A stretch of 31,897 nucleotides of DNA from JAKACA01 sp050010115 (GTDB taxonomy: Bacteria; Actinomycetota; Acidimicrobiia; Acidimicrobiales; Bog-793). Location of the stretch: positions 1 through 31,897 of the forward strand of contig JBEKLQ010000040.1 of assembly GCA_050010115.1 (NCBI GenBank), written 5' to 3'. The position numbers were made by a program, and so were the translations under genes. The notes beneath the pieces were generated by a model. It had not been told where the DNA came from and ran no database searches. It worked only from the letters and a program-made list of their open reading frames with translations. How positions within the stretch are numbered: position 1 is the first letter of the stretch; each line of letters begins with the position of its first letter. Positions 9,602 to 17,023 of this stretch are shown piece by piece.

Positions 9602-9690
9602 CGCGCTTGCCTCCCCGCGGAACCACCGTGCGGCCCGCCGTCGCAGCTTTGACCCTCTGACTGCTCGTGTCAAGGGTGGGAGACGAACCC

Positions 9691-9719
9691 TGGACGATCG
9701 AGTCGCAGGGCAGTACGGT
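9691..9719 (+). promoter_or_regulatory. Possible promoter of the YVTN propeller gene
   Basis: TGGACG (9691-9696) and TACGGT (9714-9719) are separated by 17 bp and could be the -35 and -10 elements for the rightward gene that starts at 9799. They match the actinobacterial housekeeping consensus only in part (TANNNT for the -10), so this is a guess from spacing and position in the divergent gap. Confidence 0.25.
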
Positions 9720-9798
9720 GCGAGTTGGAGTGGCGCCCCTGACGAGATGGGACGGGGTGAGCGACGGGCTCCGGCGCGCTGCCGCACAAGGAGGGGAG

Positions 9799-11829
9799 AT
9801 GCACAAGGCATCGGTGCGGAGACCTCTGGTAACTCTGACCTCCGTCGCTCTGTACTTCGGCGCCGCCCTCGTCGGCACCGCTACGGCGGGCGCGATCGGT
9901 GTGGCCGGCGCCCTCGGCACGGCTGGGTACCTCGCCGGGAGCGGCACGCCGGCAGGCGCCGCTCCGCTCCCTGATCCGACCGCGTACGTGGCCAACCACG
10001 GATCCGGCACGCTGAGCGTGATCGACGAAGCAACCGATACCGTCACGCTCACTGTTGCGGTCGGTTCCGGGCCGACCGGGGTCGCCGTCAACCCCGTGGG
10101 TGGTGCCATCTACGTGACGAACACGGATTCGGACTCCGTCAGTGTCGTGAGCGGCGCGACTGAGGCCGTCACTGCCACCATCCCGCTCGCATCCGGTAGT
10201 GCACCAACCGGCGTGGCGATCACGCCGAGCGGATTGACCGCCTACGTCACCGACTCGGGCACGAATTCAGTGAGTGTGATTGCCACCTCCACGAACACCG
10301 TGACCACCACGATCCCGGTCGGGACTGCGCCCGGTGCGATCGCGATCACTCCGAACGGCGCCACGGCGTACGTGACCGATCAGCTGTCGCACGCCGTGAG
10401 CGTCATCGCCACGTCGACCAACTCGGTCACGACCACGATCCCGGTCGGCTACTTCCCATCAGCCGTCACGGTCGGTCCCATCGGTGCGTACGCCTTCGTG
10501 ACGAATCTGTGCGGCAAGGATCCGTATTGCAACTCGCCGGGCACGCTCAGTCAGATCAGCGTGTCGAAGAACGCGGTGTCGAAGACCATCACCGTCGGCT
10601 ATGCGCCGGTCGCCGTGACGATGACCCCGGACGCCCAGACGCTGTACGTCGTGAACTCCTGCGGCCCCTCGGTCACGCCACCGCCCAAGCCGCTGCCTAG
10701 ACCTGATTGCGCCGACGTGAACGGCCACGATCCCGCCAACGTCACGACGCTCTACGCGCCCACGATGACGGTCGATTTCGACCCGTCGATCGGCAACGCC
10801 CAGCCCGGCTCGGCGGAGGGCGCAGCGACGAGCCCTGATGACACGACGATGTACGCCGTGAACAGCTGCGGCTCGGACGCGACCTGTGGCTCGGCGGGCA
10901 GCGTCAGCGTGTTCAGCACCGACATCGGTACCGGGCCGGTTGCAACGATCCCCGTCGGCAGCGATCCGCTTGGTGTCGCCTTTACCGGGCCATGGGTGCC
11001 CCAGCAGCGCCAGACGCAGCTGTCGACCAGCGCGGGGCCGGCACTCACCGAGATCTACCCGAACATCTACGCAGCCGAGACGGTCAACAACACCATCTCG
11101 TACGAGCAGTACAACATTCTCACCGGCTCGTGGTCGTCGACGGCGACGGTGCCGGGCGGCTCGTCGTCACTCGCACCGGCCCTGACTGCTGTCGGCTCGA
11201 CACTCTGGGTGGCGTGGACTACGGCGAGCCTGACGGTCAACTACAACGAGCTCGACACGACGAGCGGCACGTGGAGTTACGGCGGCACTGGGGCTCAGGA
11301 GCCGGATGCCTTCTCGGACGCGGCGCCAGCCCTCGCGGACGTGGGCGGCTCGGTCTATCTCGCCTGGAAGACCCCGGATATCGATGAGATCGCCTACGCG
11401 ATCAATACCGGCTCGTGGTCGTCGGAGCAGTTCGTGCCGTCGGCCGCCTCGAGCGCGGGACCGGCGATCGCAGCGTTGCCCGACAGCAGCAACGTGTACT
11501 TCGCCTGGAAGGGCCAGACGAATAGAAAGCTCTACTATTCAATCGATTTCGGCAGCAGCTTCTCCGCCGTCTCGGCCCAGCCGCAGGCATCGACGAACGT
11601 GGGACCGGCGCTGGCGGTCACCCTCGCCGGAACGTACCTCATGTGGAAAAGCGCCACGACGAAACAGATCGGCTGGGCGCTGCTCACTGCAAGCGGGTGG
11701 ACCCAAGAGCACGTCGTCCCGTACGCCCTCACCGGCGCCTCGCCGGGGCTCACCGCCGCCGGTGCCAACCTCTACCTCGCCTGGCAGGGCAACGGCCACA
11801 CGACGTTCTGGTACGACTCCTTCGACTGA
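9799..11829 (+). CDS. Secreted YVTN beta-propeller protein with a second repeat domain
   Basis: 676 residues from ATG 9799, chosen because AAGGAGGGGAG lies directly before it. A signal-like hydrophobic N-terminus with Ala/Gly-rich core ends near residue 55. Then come about seven YVTN-type blades of roughly 42 residues ('AYVTNTDSDSVSVV', 'TIPVGTAPGAIAITPNGATA'); two neighbouring blades are nearly identical in protein and DNA. Three blades carry short Cys-bearing inserts ('NLCGKDPYCNSPG', a Pro-rich one, and 'NSCGSDATCGSAG') that look like disulfide loops. From about residue 410 a different repeat of 45-50 residues recurs ('SAGPAI...VYFAWK...YYSI'), four to five copies, likely a second propeller. 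Such propellers act as extracellular binding or scaffold proteins; no catalytic residues are seen. The gene diverges from the two-gene operon of giant exported-type proteins, so a shared cell-surface role is possible but unproven. Confidence 0.85.
   Translation: MHKASVRRPLVTLTSVALYFGAALVGTATAGAIGVAGALGTAGYLAGSGTPAGAAPLPDPTAYVANHGSGTLSVIDEATDTVTLTVAVGSGPTGVAVNPVGGAIYVTNTDSDSVSVVSGATEAVTATIPLASGSAPTGVAITPSGLTAYVTDSGTNSVSVIATSTNTVTTTIPVGTAPGAIAITPNGATAYVTDQLSHAVSVIATSTNSVTTTIPVGYFPSAVTVGPIGAYAFVTNLCGKDPYCNSPGTLSQISVSKNAVSKTITVGYAPVAVTMTPDAQTLYVVNSCGPSVTPPPKPLPRPDCADVNGHDPANVTTLYAPTMTVDFDPSIGNAQPGSAEGAATSPDDTTMYAVNSCGSDATCGSAGSVSVFSTDIGTGPVATIPVGSDPLGVAFTGPWVPQQRQTQLSTSAGPALTEIYPNIYAAETVNNTISYEQYNILTGSWSSTATVPGGSSSLAPALTAVGSTLWVAWTTASLTVNYNELDTTSGTWSYGGTGAQEPDAFSDAAPALADVGGSVYLAWKTPDIDEIAYAINTGSWSSEQFVPSAASSAGPAIAALPDSSNVYFAWKGQTNRKLYYSIDFGSSFSAVSAQPQASTNVGPALAVTLAGTYLMWKSATTKQIGWALLTASGWTQEHVVPYALTGASPGLTAAGANLYLAWQGNGHTTFWYDSFD
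10261..10460 (+). repeat. Near-identical tandem YVTN-blade repeat (about 126-bp period)
   Basis: Two successive propeller blades share closely matching DNA: the stretch around 10270-10322 (coding SVSVIATSTNTVTTTIPVG) recurs around 10396-10448 (coding SVSVIATSTNSVTTTIPVG). This is a recent blade duplication inside the gene, more similar than the other blades. Confidence 0.7.
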
Positions 11830-11850
11830 CCGGCTGGGAGTCTGCGAGCG

Positions 11851-13836
11851 TCAGGAGAAGGCCTCGGACGCGGTCTCCGGCTGACCGGCATTCGCCGCGA
11901 GCAGGACACGGTGCTCGCGGTCGCCCCGCAACTCAGGGTCGAACCAGCGAAGCAAATAACGGTGGCCCTTGTCACCGGGCCGCTCGCCCTGGTAGGTGAG
12001 CTCCAGGTCCCACCCGCCGTCGTCCACGACACGCCGCTGCCGTCGGGCCGGCTCCCAGGCACCGCCCGTCGAGCGCTCCTCGACACGCGCAAGGGGCTCG
12101 TGCCAGTGGAGGTCACCGGGCGCGACGTCAACCCACTCGAGCGCCCAGAAGCCGTCGGTGTGCCGCCTGGGATCGGTGAAGCTGGCGGCGCCGAGAAAGT
12201 GCCGGCCGACGGTCGCCCGACCGGTAGGCCGCGGCAGGTACCGGTGCAGGTGCAGATCGAAGGTGCGGCGACTTCCCCTGGCAACGCGCCGACCTGATGC
12301 GAGCTGGCGGGCAAGGCGCTCGGCGTGGGCGGTCAAGAAACCCTCCGTTTTTGGCCCGTACAACGTGTGCCCACCCTCGTAGTGCTGGAGCTCGTACTCC
12401 TCGGCGGTGGTGACGTAGCCGCAGTACTCATTGGCCACCGACGACACCGTCACTTCCGCTACGCCGCTGTGCTCCAGTTCGGCGGCGACACCCGCTCGGA
12501 TGCGGCGGCCGGCCTCGACGGTCACTTCGAACGGCATCCCGACTACGGCGAGATGACCAATCCGGATGATCTGGATCGGCAGGACGCGGGGAAACCGCTT
12601 CGACGGCAGGATGAGCGGCTGCAGCCACCTCGATCCGAGGACCCATTTTGCGCCGTGCTCGTCGTCAGGCCGGTAGCGCCGCGGTGAACCGGCACGAAAC
12701 GGCGGGATGCGGTGGATCACCGGCGTCGTGTTCTCGGTTGCTCCGGCCACGAGGGCGGCGCCGACGGCGGGCCGGCGCGGAAGGGTGATCCCATCGATCG
12801 TCGAGCTGGAATCGAGGTCGACCTCGTCCAAGGCTGCACCGAGCACAACGTGCTCGGTGAGGTGCGGCTCCAGCGTCTCCCACAACGCGCTCGCCTCTTC
12901 GCCGATGCCACAGCCGACCCGTCGAGCTTCGAGATACCCGGCAGCTCCCGGTCGGATCGCCGGCGCGACGTCCGCGTGCGTGGCCTGCACCGCGCCGACG
13001 ACCGGACGAGTACCGTGCGATCGCTCGATATGGTCCGCCAGCGAACCGGTGACGTACGCCCAGACATCGGCGTTGTACTCGCGTGCGGCAACCGAGATTC
13101 CGGTTCCGTGGACGGAGAAGAGCACCATGGCGGCTAGCGGGCTCCCGTCGCTGGTGTCCACGCGCACGAGGTGGAGGAGCGGGTTGATCGCCATGAACTT
13201 GCGGTGGGCGGCGGTCCGCTTGTCGGCTACGGACTCGTTGGTGACATGTGGTTCGAGTGATCGGTTGCGCGTCCAACCCCAGACCGGGACGCAGCCGGTA
13301 GCGAGCCGCGCCGGCTGGCGTTGCTCGACCGCCTCGACAACCCCGCCGGCGATCTGCTCGACGAGGAAGTGAGACCAGGCTGGATCGAACCCGGGCCGAT
13401 TGGAGGCGAAGCGGTTGTAGAAGTCCGTACCGAGAAACTGCCCGGGGCCTGCATGCGTGTGCGTCGCGCCGATGAACAGCCCGTTCAGGTCGACATCGGT
13501 CGACTGGGCGACAGACTTGGCCACCAGGTGCTGCAACACAGCCGATCCACCGAGGAGATCGCACTGCACTAGCGCGAGCGACGACGTGCCGGCTCTCAGA
13601 TGGAGAACCCGGGCGCGAAGCCTCGTCCGGAAGCCGATCCCATCGGTGGCGTTGCTCGAGTACCCGGCTTTCGGCATCCCCGGTGGGGGAGTGATGTCCA
13701 CTTCGGCGGCTCCGGCGAGCAGACCGTCGACCTCGGCGAGCTCGCGAACCGGTTCGGGGTCGACGGCGAACTGGGCGCGACCGCGATCGGTGAGCCCGAG
13801 CAGCGGGGAGTCCGAGCTGAGCTGCCAACCGCTCAA
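11851..13836 (-). CDS. Neutral/alkaline ceramidase-like protein lacking the usual catalytic Ser
   Basis: 661 residues with the full neutral-ceramidase layout: opening 'GAAEVDITPPPG', the zinc motif 'ATHTHAGPG' (His126/His128), 'SVHGTGIS' (His243), Glu437 in 'MPFEVTVEAG', a Tyr in 'YCGYVTTAEEYELQHYEGG' (Tyr471 or Tyr474), and a C-terminal immunoglobulin-like domain. Known members hydrolyse the amide bond of ceramide. In those, a Ser in the GDVSPN-type hexapeptide is required; here the aligned stretch is 'ATHADVAPAI', with Ala291 in its place. It also lacks a signal peptide, unlike typical secreted members. The zinc ligands look intact, so the protein may act on another amide or by a different mechanism, or may be inactive. 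The start is a TTG (13836) whose last bases overlap the TGA of the RNA methyltransferase gene (TTGA), implying translational coupling. Confidence 0.85.
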   Translation of the reverse strand: MSGWQLSSDSPLLGLTDRGRAQFAVDPEPVRELAEVDGLLAGAAEVDITPPPGMPKAGYSSNATDGIGFRTRLRARVLHLRAGTSSLALVQCDLLGGSAVLQHLVAKSVAQSTDVDLNGLFIGATHTHAGPGQFLGTDFYNRFASNRPGFDPAWSHFLVEQIAGGVVEAVEQRQPARLATGCVPVWGWTRNRSLEPHVTNESVADKRTAAHRKFMAINPLLHLVRVDTSDGSPLAAMVLFSVHGTGISVAAREYNADVWAYVTGSLADHIERSHGTRPVVGAVQATHADVAPAIRPGAAGYLEARRVGCGIGEEASALWETLEPHLTEHVVLGAALDEVDLDSSSTIDGITLPRRPAVGAALVAGATENTTPVIHRIPPFRAGSPRRYRPDDEHGAKWVLGSRWLQPLILPSKRFPRVLPIQIIRIGHLAVVGMPFEVTVEAGRRIRAGVAAELEHSGVAEVTVSSVANEYCGYVTTAEEYELQHYEGGHTLYGPKTEGFLTAHAERLARQLASGRRVARGSRRTFDLHLHRYLPRPTGRATVGRHFLGAASFTDPRRHTDGFWALEWVDVAPGDLHWHEPLARVEERSTGGAWEPARRQRRVVDDGGWDLELTYQGERPGDKGHRYLLRWFDPELRGDREHRVLLAANAGQPETASEAFS

Positions 13837-15353
13837 GGACTCACCCCGGACGGCCGGTCGATGACCGCCATGAGTTCGACGTGCTCAGTCATGGGGAACA
13901 GATCAAACGCTCGCAGTGCTGTTAGCGCCCAGCCTGCGTCGAGCAGCACACGCAGATCCCGGGCGAACGAGGCAGGGTCGCAAGCGACATAGACGATCCG
14001 TTGCAAGCGCCTCATAGCCGCGAGGGTGGCCGTCACCGCTTGACCGGCTCCTTGCCGGGGAGGGTCCAGAACCGCCAGATCCGCCAGTTTGAGCTCGCGG
14101 ACGATCAGCTCGGGCGTGACGGCAGCGCAGACGACGTCGACGTGCGGGTAGCCGGCGAGGTTGTGGTGAGCATCGTCGGCAGCCGGTCGATCGCGTTCGA
14201 CTGCGAGGACGTGGCCACCTTCGCCCACGGCGTCGGCGAGCAGCGCCGAGAACAGCCCGACGCCTGAGTAGAGATCGGCCACACCATCACCCTGCTGTGG
14301 CGCCGCAAGTTCCAGCATCGCCTGCCCGAGAGCTACGGCGGCGCCCGCATGCACTTGCCAGAAGACGCCGGCGCTGACTTCGAAACGATGCCCAAGCACC
14401 TGGACCTGCAACTGGGTCGGCTCTCGCACCGTGCGGCCGTCCACGACGAGACCGGCATCCAATCGGGGGACGTCGACTCGGGCGTGCCGTCTGGACCAGA
14501 CGCCGACCACGCGTTCGCCGTCAGGCTCGGGAGCGAATACCTCGACCTCCTCCGCGCCCGGCCACAGGAGCTGTTCCGGCGCCAGCGCTTGGATGCCTGG
14601 TGCGGCGATCAGGCAGCGGTCGACCGGATAGATCTCGTGCGAGCGGTGCCGGCGGAACCCGAGGCGCCCTCTCGGGAGTACCGAGTAGCGCACGCGGGTA
14701 CGCCATCTCAGGCCGCGGTCGTCGCCCGCCACAGCCTCCACCGTGACCGGATAGTCGATCCCGGCGATCCGCCGCAGCTGTTCGGATACCAACGCTGCCT
14801 TCATCTCACGCTGGACCGGGAGTGCCGCGTGCTGCCAGTCGCAGCCGCCGCACCGGCCGGGACCGGCATGACGGCACGGCGGCCGCACCCGGCCGGCTAC
14901 GGGCTCGAGGATCGTGACAGCATCCGCGCGAACGAACTTGCTCGTCTCCTGGGTGATCCGGGCCAGGACGCGCTCACCGGGCAGCGAGTGGCGCACGAAC
15001 GCCACCCGTCCTTCATCCAGGTGGGCCACGCACCCCCCGCCTGCTGCCGGCGCTCCGATCACCAATTCGACCAGCCCATCCGAGATGGACTGGTCGTCCG
15101 CCCAGTTGCCAGCCCCGCGCTCGAGGTCGCCGGCACGCCCGCCGTCGTCGGCCCCGCCGCCGGCCCCGCGCTCGAGGTCGCCGGCACGCCCGCCGTCGTC
15201 GGCCCCGCCGCCGGCCCCGCCTGCCCAACCGGCCTCGTCGTCAGCACGCTCGCCGCCGCCGGCCCCCTCAACCGGCTCATCGGGCGCCACGCCCTCATGT
15301 GAATTCGGTGGGCGGCTCACACCCCCATCATCGCTCGCCCCGGGAGCAGTCAT
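13833..15353 (-). CDS. TrmA/RlmD-family class I SAM-dependent RNA (uracil-5) methyltransferase
   Basis: 506 residues. After a low-complexity acidic N-terminal tail come a TRAM-like RNA-binding domain ('LVELVIGAPAAGGGCVAH'), a probable Fe-S cluster motif ('C..(x5)..CGGCDWQH', Cys spaced x7 and x2), the central domain, the SAM-binding motif 'DLYSGVGLFS', 'VLDPPRQG', and the catalytic Cys458 in 'YVACDPASFARDL'. The end 'DLFPMTEHVELMAV' is typical of the family, which makes 5-methyluridine in tRNA or 23S rRNA; which RNA is modified here cannot be told. The predicted ATG at 15353 lies 26 bp inside the end of the HNH gene and the stop overlaps the ceramidase-like start, so the three may be one transcript. 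The first 85 or so residues are repetitive (17-residue repeats rich in Gly, Asp and Arg) and unlike the family, so a later start is possible. Confidence 0.9.
   Translation of the reverse strand: MTAPGASDDGGVSRPPNSHEGVAPDEPVEGAGGGERADDEAGWAGGAGGGADDGGRAGDLERGAGGGADDGGRAGDLERGAGNWADDQSISDGLVELVIGAPAAGGGCVAHLDEGRVAFVRHSLPGERVLARITQETSKFVRADAVTILEPVAGRVRPPCRHAGPGRCGGCDWQHAALPVQREMKAALVSEQLRRIAGIDYPVTVEAVAGDDRGLRWRTRVRYSVLPRGRLGFRRHRSHEIYPVDRCLIAAPGIQALAPEQLLWPGAEEVEVFAPEPDGERVVGVWSRRHARVDVPRLDAGLVVDGRTVREPTQLQVQVLGHRFEVSAGVFWQVHAGAAVALGQAMLELAAPQQGDGVADLYSGVGLFSALLADAVGEGGHVLAVERDRPAADDAHHNLAGYPHVDVVCAAVTPELIVRELKLADLAVLDPPRQGAGQAVTATLAAMRRLQRIVYVACDPASFARDLRVLLDAGWALTALRAFDLFPMTEHVELMAVIDRPSGVSP
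15113..15220. repeat. Tandem 51-bp repeat in the methyltransferase N-terminal tail
   Basis: A 51-bp unit is present twice with essentially no differences (beginning at 15113 and 15164), and a third copy starts at 15215 before diverging. On the coding strand it encodes two copies of GGGADDGGRAGDLERGA. In-frame, it lengthens only the disordered tail; copy number may vary between strains. Confidence 0.85.
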
Positions 15354-16857
15354 CGTCGGGCTCGCCAGGCGGCTGCCTCGACGGGTAGCCCTGGGCTGGG
15401 TGAGTCGCGCCCGGACGGCGGAATTCGGCAGCCGCTGTGTCCGGAGCCGCAGGTCTGCGCGTCAATCCGAACCGCTTGGCGATGTCAGGTCGAAGCGGCG
15501 TCGGTCGCGACGCCAGCACCCTGCCAGCTGGGCTTACGAACCGCACCTCTCCGGAAGGCTCACCCTCCACCAGCCAGCCACCCTCGTGTACGCAGCCGTG
15601 ATGATGCCGGCAGAGCTCGAGGAGGTTGTCCGGGTCCGTGGGGCCGCCGTCGCCCCAGTGTTCGATGTGATGCCGGTCCACCCAGGCGGTTCTCGGGCAG
15701 CCGGGCCATCGACACCCTCCATCTCGGAGGTGCAGTAATCGTCTCAGCCACCACGGCACAATCCGGGTGATCCGCCCGAGACCGACGGCCTCGCCGCTCT
15801 CGTTCTCTTTCACGATCTGGAATCTGCAGTCGCACAGCAGCCGGCGTGCCGTCTCGACGGAGATCTGATGAAAGCCGTCCAGCTCCGCATGGCCGTCAAG
15901 CCCTGCGACGGTCAGGACATCCACATGGCAGACGACTGTTGCGGCATCCGCCTCACCCGAGGCGTCGGACCCTAGGGATTGTGAGGCGATCTGCGTGAGC
16001 GCATCGGCCATCCGGGCGTCGTAAGGCTCGAAGTGACCGGTCTCGGTGTCTTTGGGGGCCTGATCAGCAACGCGACGGAGCGCTTCTTCGACGACCATTC
16101 CGGCGTCGCCGTGGATGCGGCCGTACAGGACCAGCCAATCGTCCTCCCAGAACGTCCGGAGCGAGCGCTGGCGCCTCTCTTGGTGCGCCTCGCGTGCGTC
16201 GATCTGTCGTAGGCGTCGCGCGACGACGCGGCACTGCTGCTCCGACCAACCCGGGGCCTCCAGGGCGAGAAACTCGTCGCTCTCCTCGTCGGCCACCTTC
16301 ACCAACGGCTTCAGCTGGTCGATGGAGAGCTCGCCCGCCTCGTATGCCCCACTCAGATTCGGCAGGTCTGGCAACCTGGTCGCCACCGACACGAACCCGG
16401 CAGCCCGCTCACGACTGATCCGGTAGCGCTCGACCAGCCAGTCCGCCGCCGAGCGGGCGCCGTCCTCTCGGTACAGCTCGTTGGTGTCGAGGTACCGCAG
16501 CTCCTCAAGGAACTTCCGCTCTGTAGCTGTCATCAACCCGAAGAATTGATCAAGCGCGTCGACGACCTCGCCTGATGTGCGTTCCGTCTCCTGGGTCTCC
16601 GCCTCCAGCAGAGGCTCGACCACTTCGGGCCAATCAAAGTCGACGACGTCGATCGGCTCGCTCGGCTCGCTGCCGCCTCCGCCTCCGCACGAGTCCCTTG
16701 TTGCCTGCAGCTCCCACGGCTCGCTCCCACCCTCGGAAGTCGCACCGAGCTCGTCCATGGAGCTTGTCAATGTGAGTGTCTCGCCAACGTCGTCCAGAGC
16801 GCAGACAATGACCGGGCTGCGGCGTTCCTGTTTGGAGATTGCAACGCCGATCGCCAT
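15328..16857 (-). CDS. DUF222 / HNH endonuclease domain protein (13E12-type)
   Basis: 509 residues from ATG 16857. The N-terminal two-thirds is the helical DUF222 domain ('SAADWLVERYRISRERAAGF', 'GELSIDQLKPLVKVADEES'). The C-terminal HNH nuclease motif has 'CRWPGCPRTAWVDRHHIEHW' with His396-His397, then 'NLLELCRHHHGCVHEGGW', including the CxxC and final His. This architecture matches the abundant actinobacterial 13E12 family, whose members are presumed DNA nucleases; some in Mycobacterium tuberculosis are LexA-controlled. An Asp/Glu/Ser-rich linker covers residues 40-90. The frame is open to 16956, but the start at 16857 fits a -10 element seven bases upstream (leaderless mRNA) overlapped by an SOS box. 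Its 3' end overlaps the RNA methyltransferase gene by 26 bp. Confidence 0.88.
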   Translation of the reverse strand: MAIGVAISKQERRSPVIVCALDDVGETLTLTSSMDELGATSEGGSEPWELQATRDSCGGGGGSEPSEPIDVVDFDWPEVVEPLLEAETQETERTSGEVVDALDQFFGLMTATERKFLEELRYLDTNELYREDGARSAADWLVERYRISRERAAGFVSVATRLPDLPNLSGAYEAGELSIDQLKPLVKVADEESDEFLALEAPGWSEQQCRVVARRLRQIDAREAHQERRQRSLRTFWEDDWLVLYGRIHGDAGMVVEEALRRVADQAPKDTETGHFEPYDARMADALTQIASQSLGSDASGEADAATVVCHVDVLTVAGLDGHAELDGFHQISVETARRLLCDCRFQIVKENESGEAVGLGRITRIVPWWLRRLLHLRDGGCRWPGCPRTAWVDRHHIEHWGDGGPTDPDNLLELCRHHHGCVHEGGWLVEGEPSGEVRFVSPAGRVLASRPTPLRPDIAKRFGLTRRPAAPDTAAAEFRRPGATHPAQGYPSRQPPGEPDDDCSRGER

Positions 16858-16864
16858 ATCACTC

Positions 16865-16894
16865 AGTATACCCAGAAAGTCACACAGATGCGAA
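16865..16894 (-). promoter_or_regulatory. Promoter of the DUF222/HNH gene, apparently leaderless
   Basis: Read on the minus strand, TTCGCA (16889-16894) and TATACT (16865-16870) are separated by 18 bp. The -10 ends seven bases before ATG 16857, so transcription would begin at or next to the start codon. There is no Shine-Dalgarno sequence before this ATG, which fits leaderless translation, common in actinobacteria. Confidence 0.6.
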
Positions 16895-16904
16895 CAAATG
16901 TTCG
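16891..16904. promoter_or_regulatory. LexA (SOS) box upstream of the DUF222/HNH gene
   Basis: CGAACAAATGTTCG is a perfect inverted repeat of the Gram-positive/actinobacterial LexA form CGAAC-N4-GTTCG. It overlaps the putative -35 of the HNH gene, where bound LexA would block RNA polymerase. The outer flanking bases (G before, T after) differ from the fullest mycobacterial consensus TCGAAC-N4-GTTCGA. Confidence 0.75.
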
Positions 16905-17023
16905 TAGTATTCTCGAAGAAACGAGGACGGGCCGCATCGATCGGAGTGCCGTCCACCGGTCGGAATCGACGATTTCCAGTCGCGCGGGCAGCGGCAGAAG
17001 TGGCGATAGGGCCGACCGTCGGC

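Noticed and set aside
9619..9643. GGAAC-N15-CGTCG on the plus strand in the giant/propeller gap
   Set aside because: Spacing is shorter than the 16-18 bp of ECF promoters and it lies about 160 bp from the gene, so it is not called.
12665..13828. 387-aa frame overlapping the ceramidase-like gene
   Set aside because: Out-of-frame shadow; the ceramidase frame carries all family motifs.
14349..15302. 317-aa plus-strand frame opposite the RNA methyltransferase
   Set aside because: Antisense shadow with repetitive Ala/Pro/Val end produced by the 51-bp repeats.
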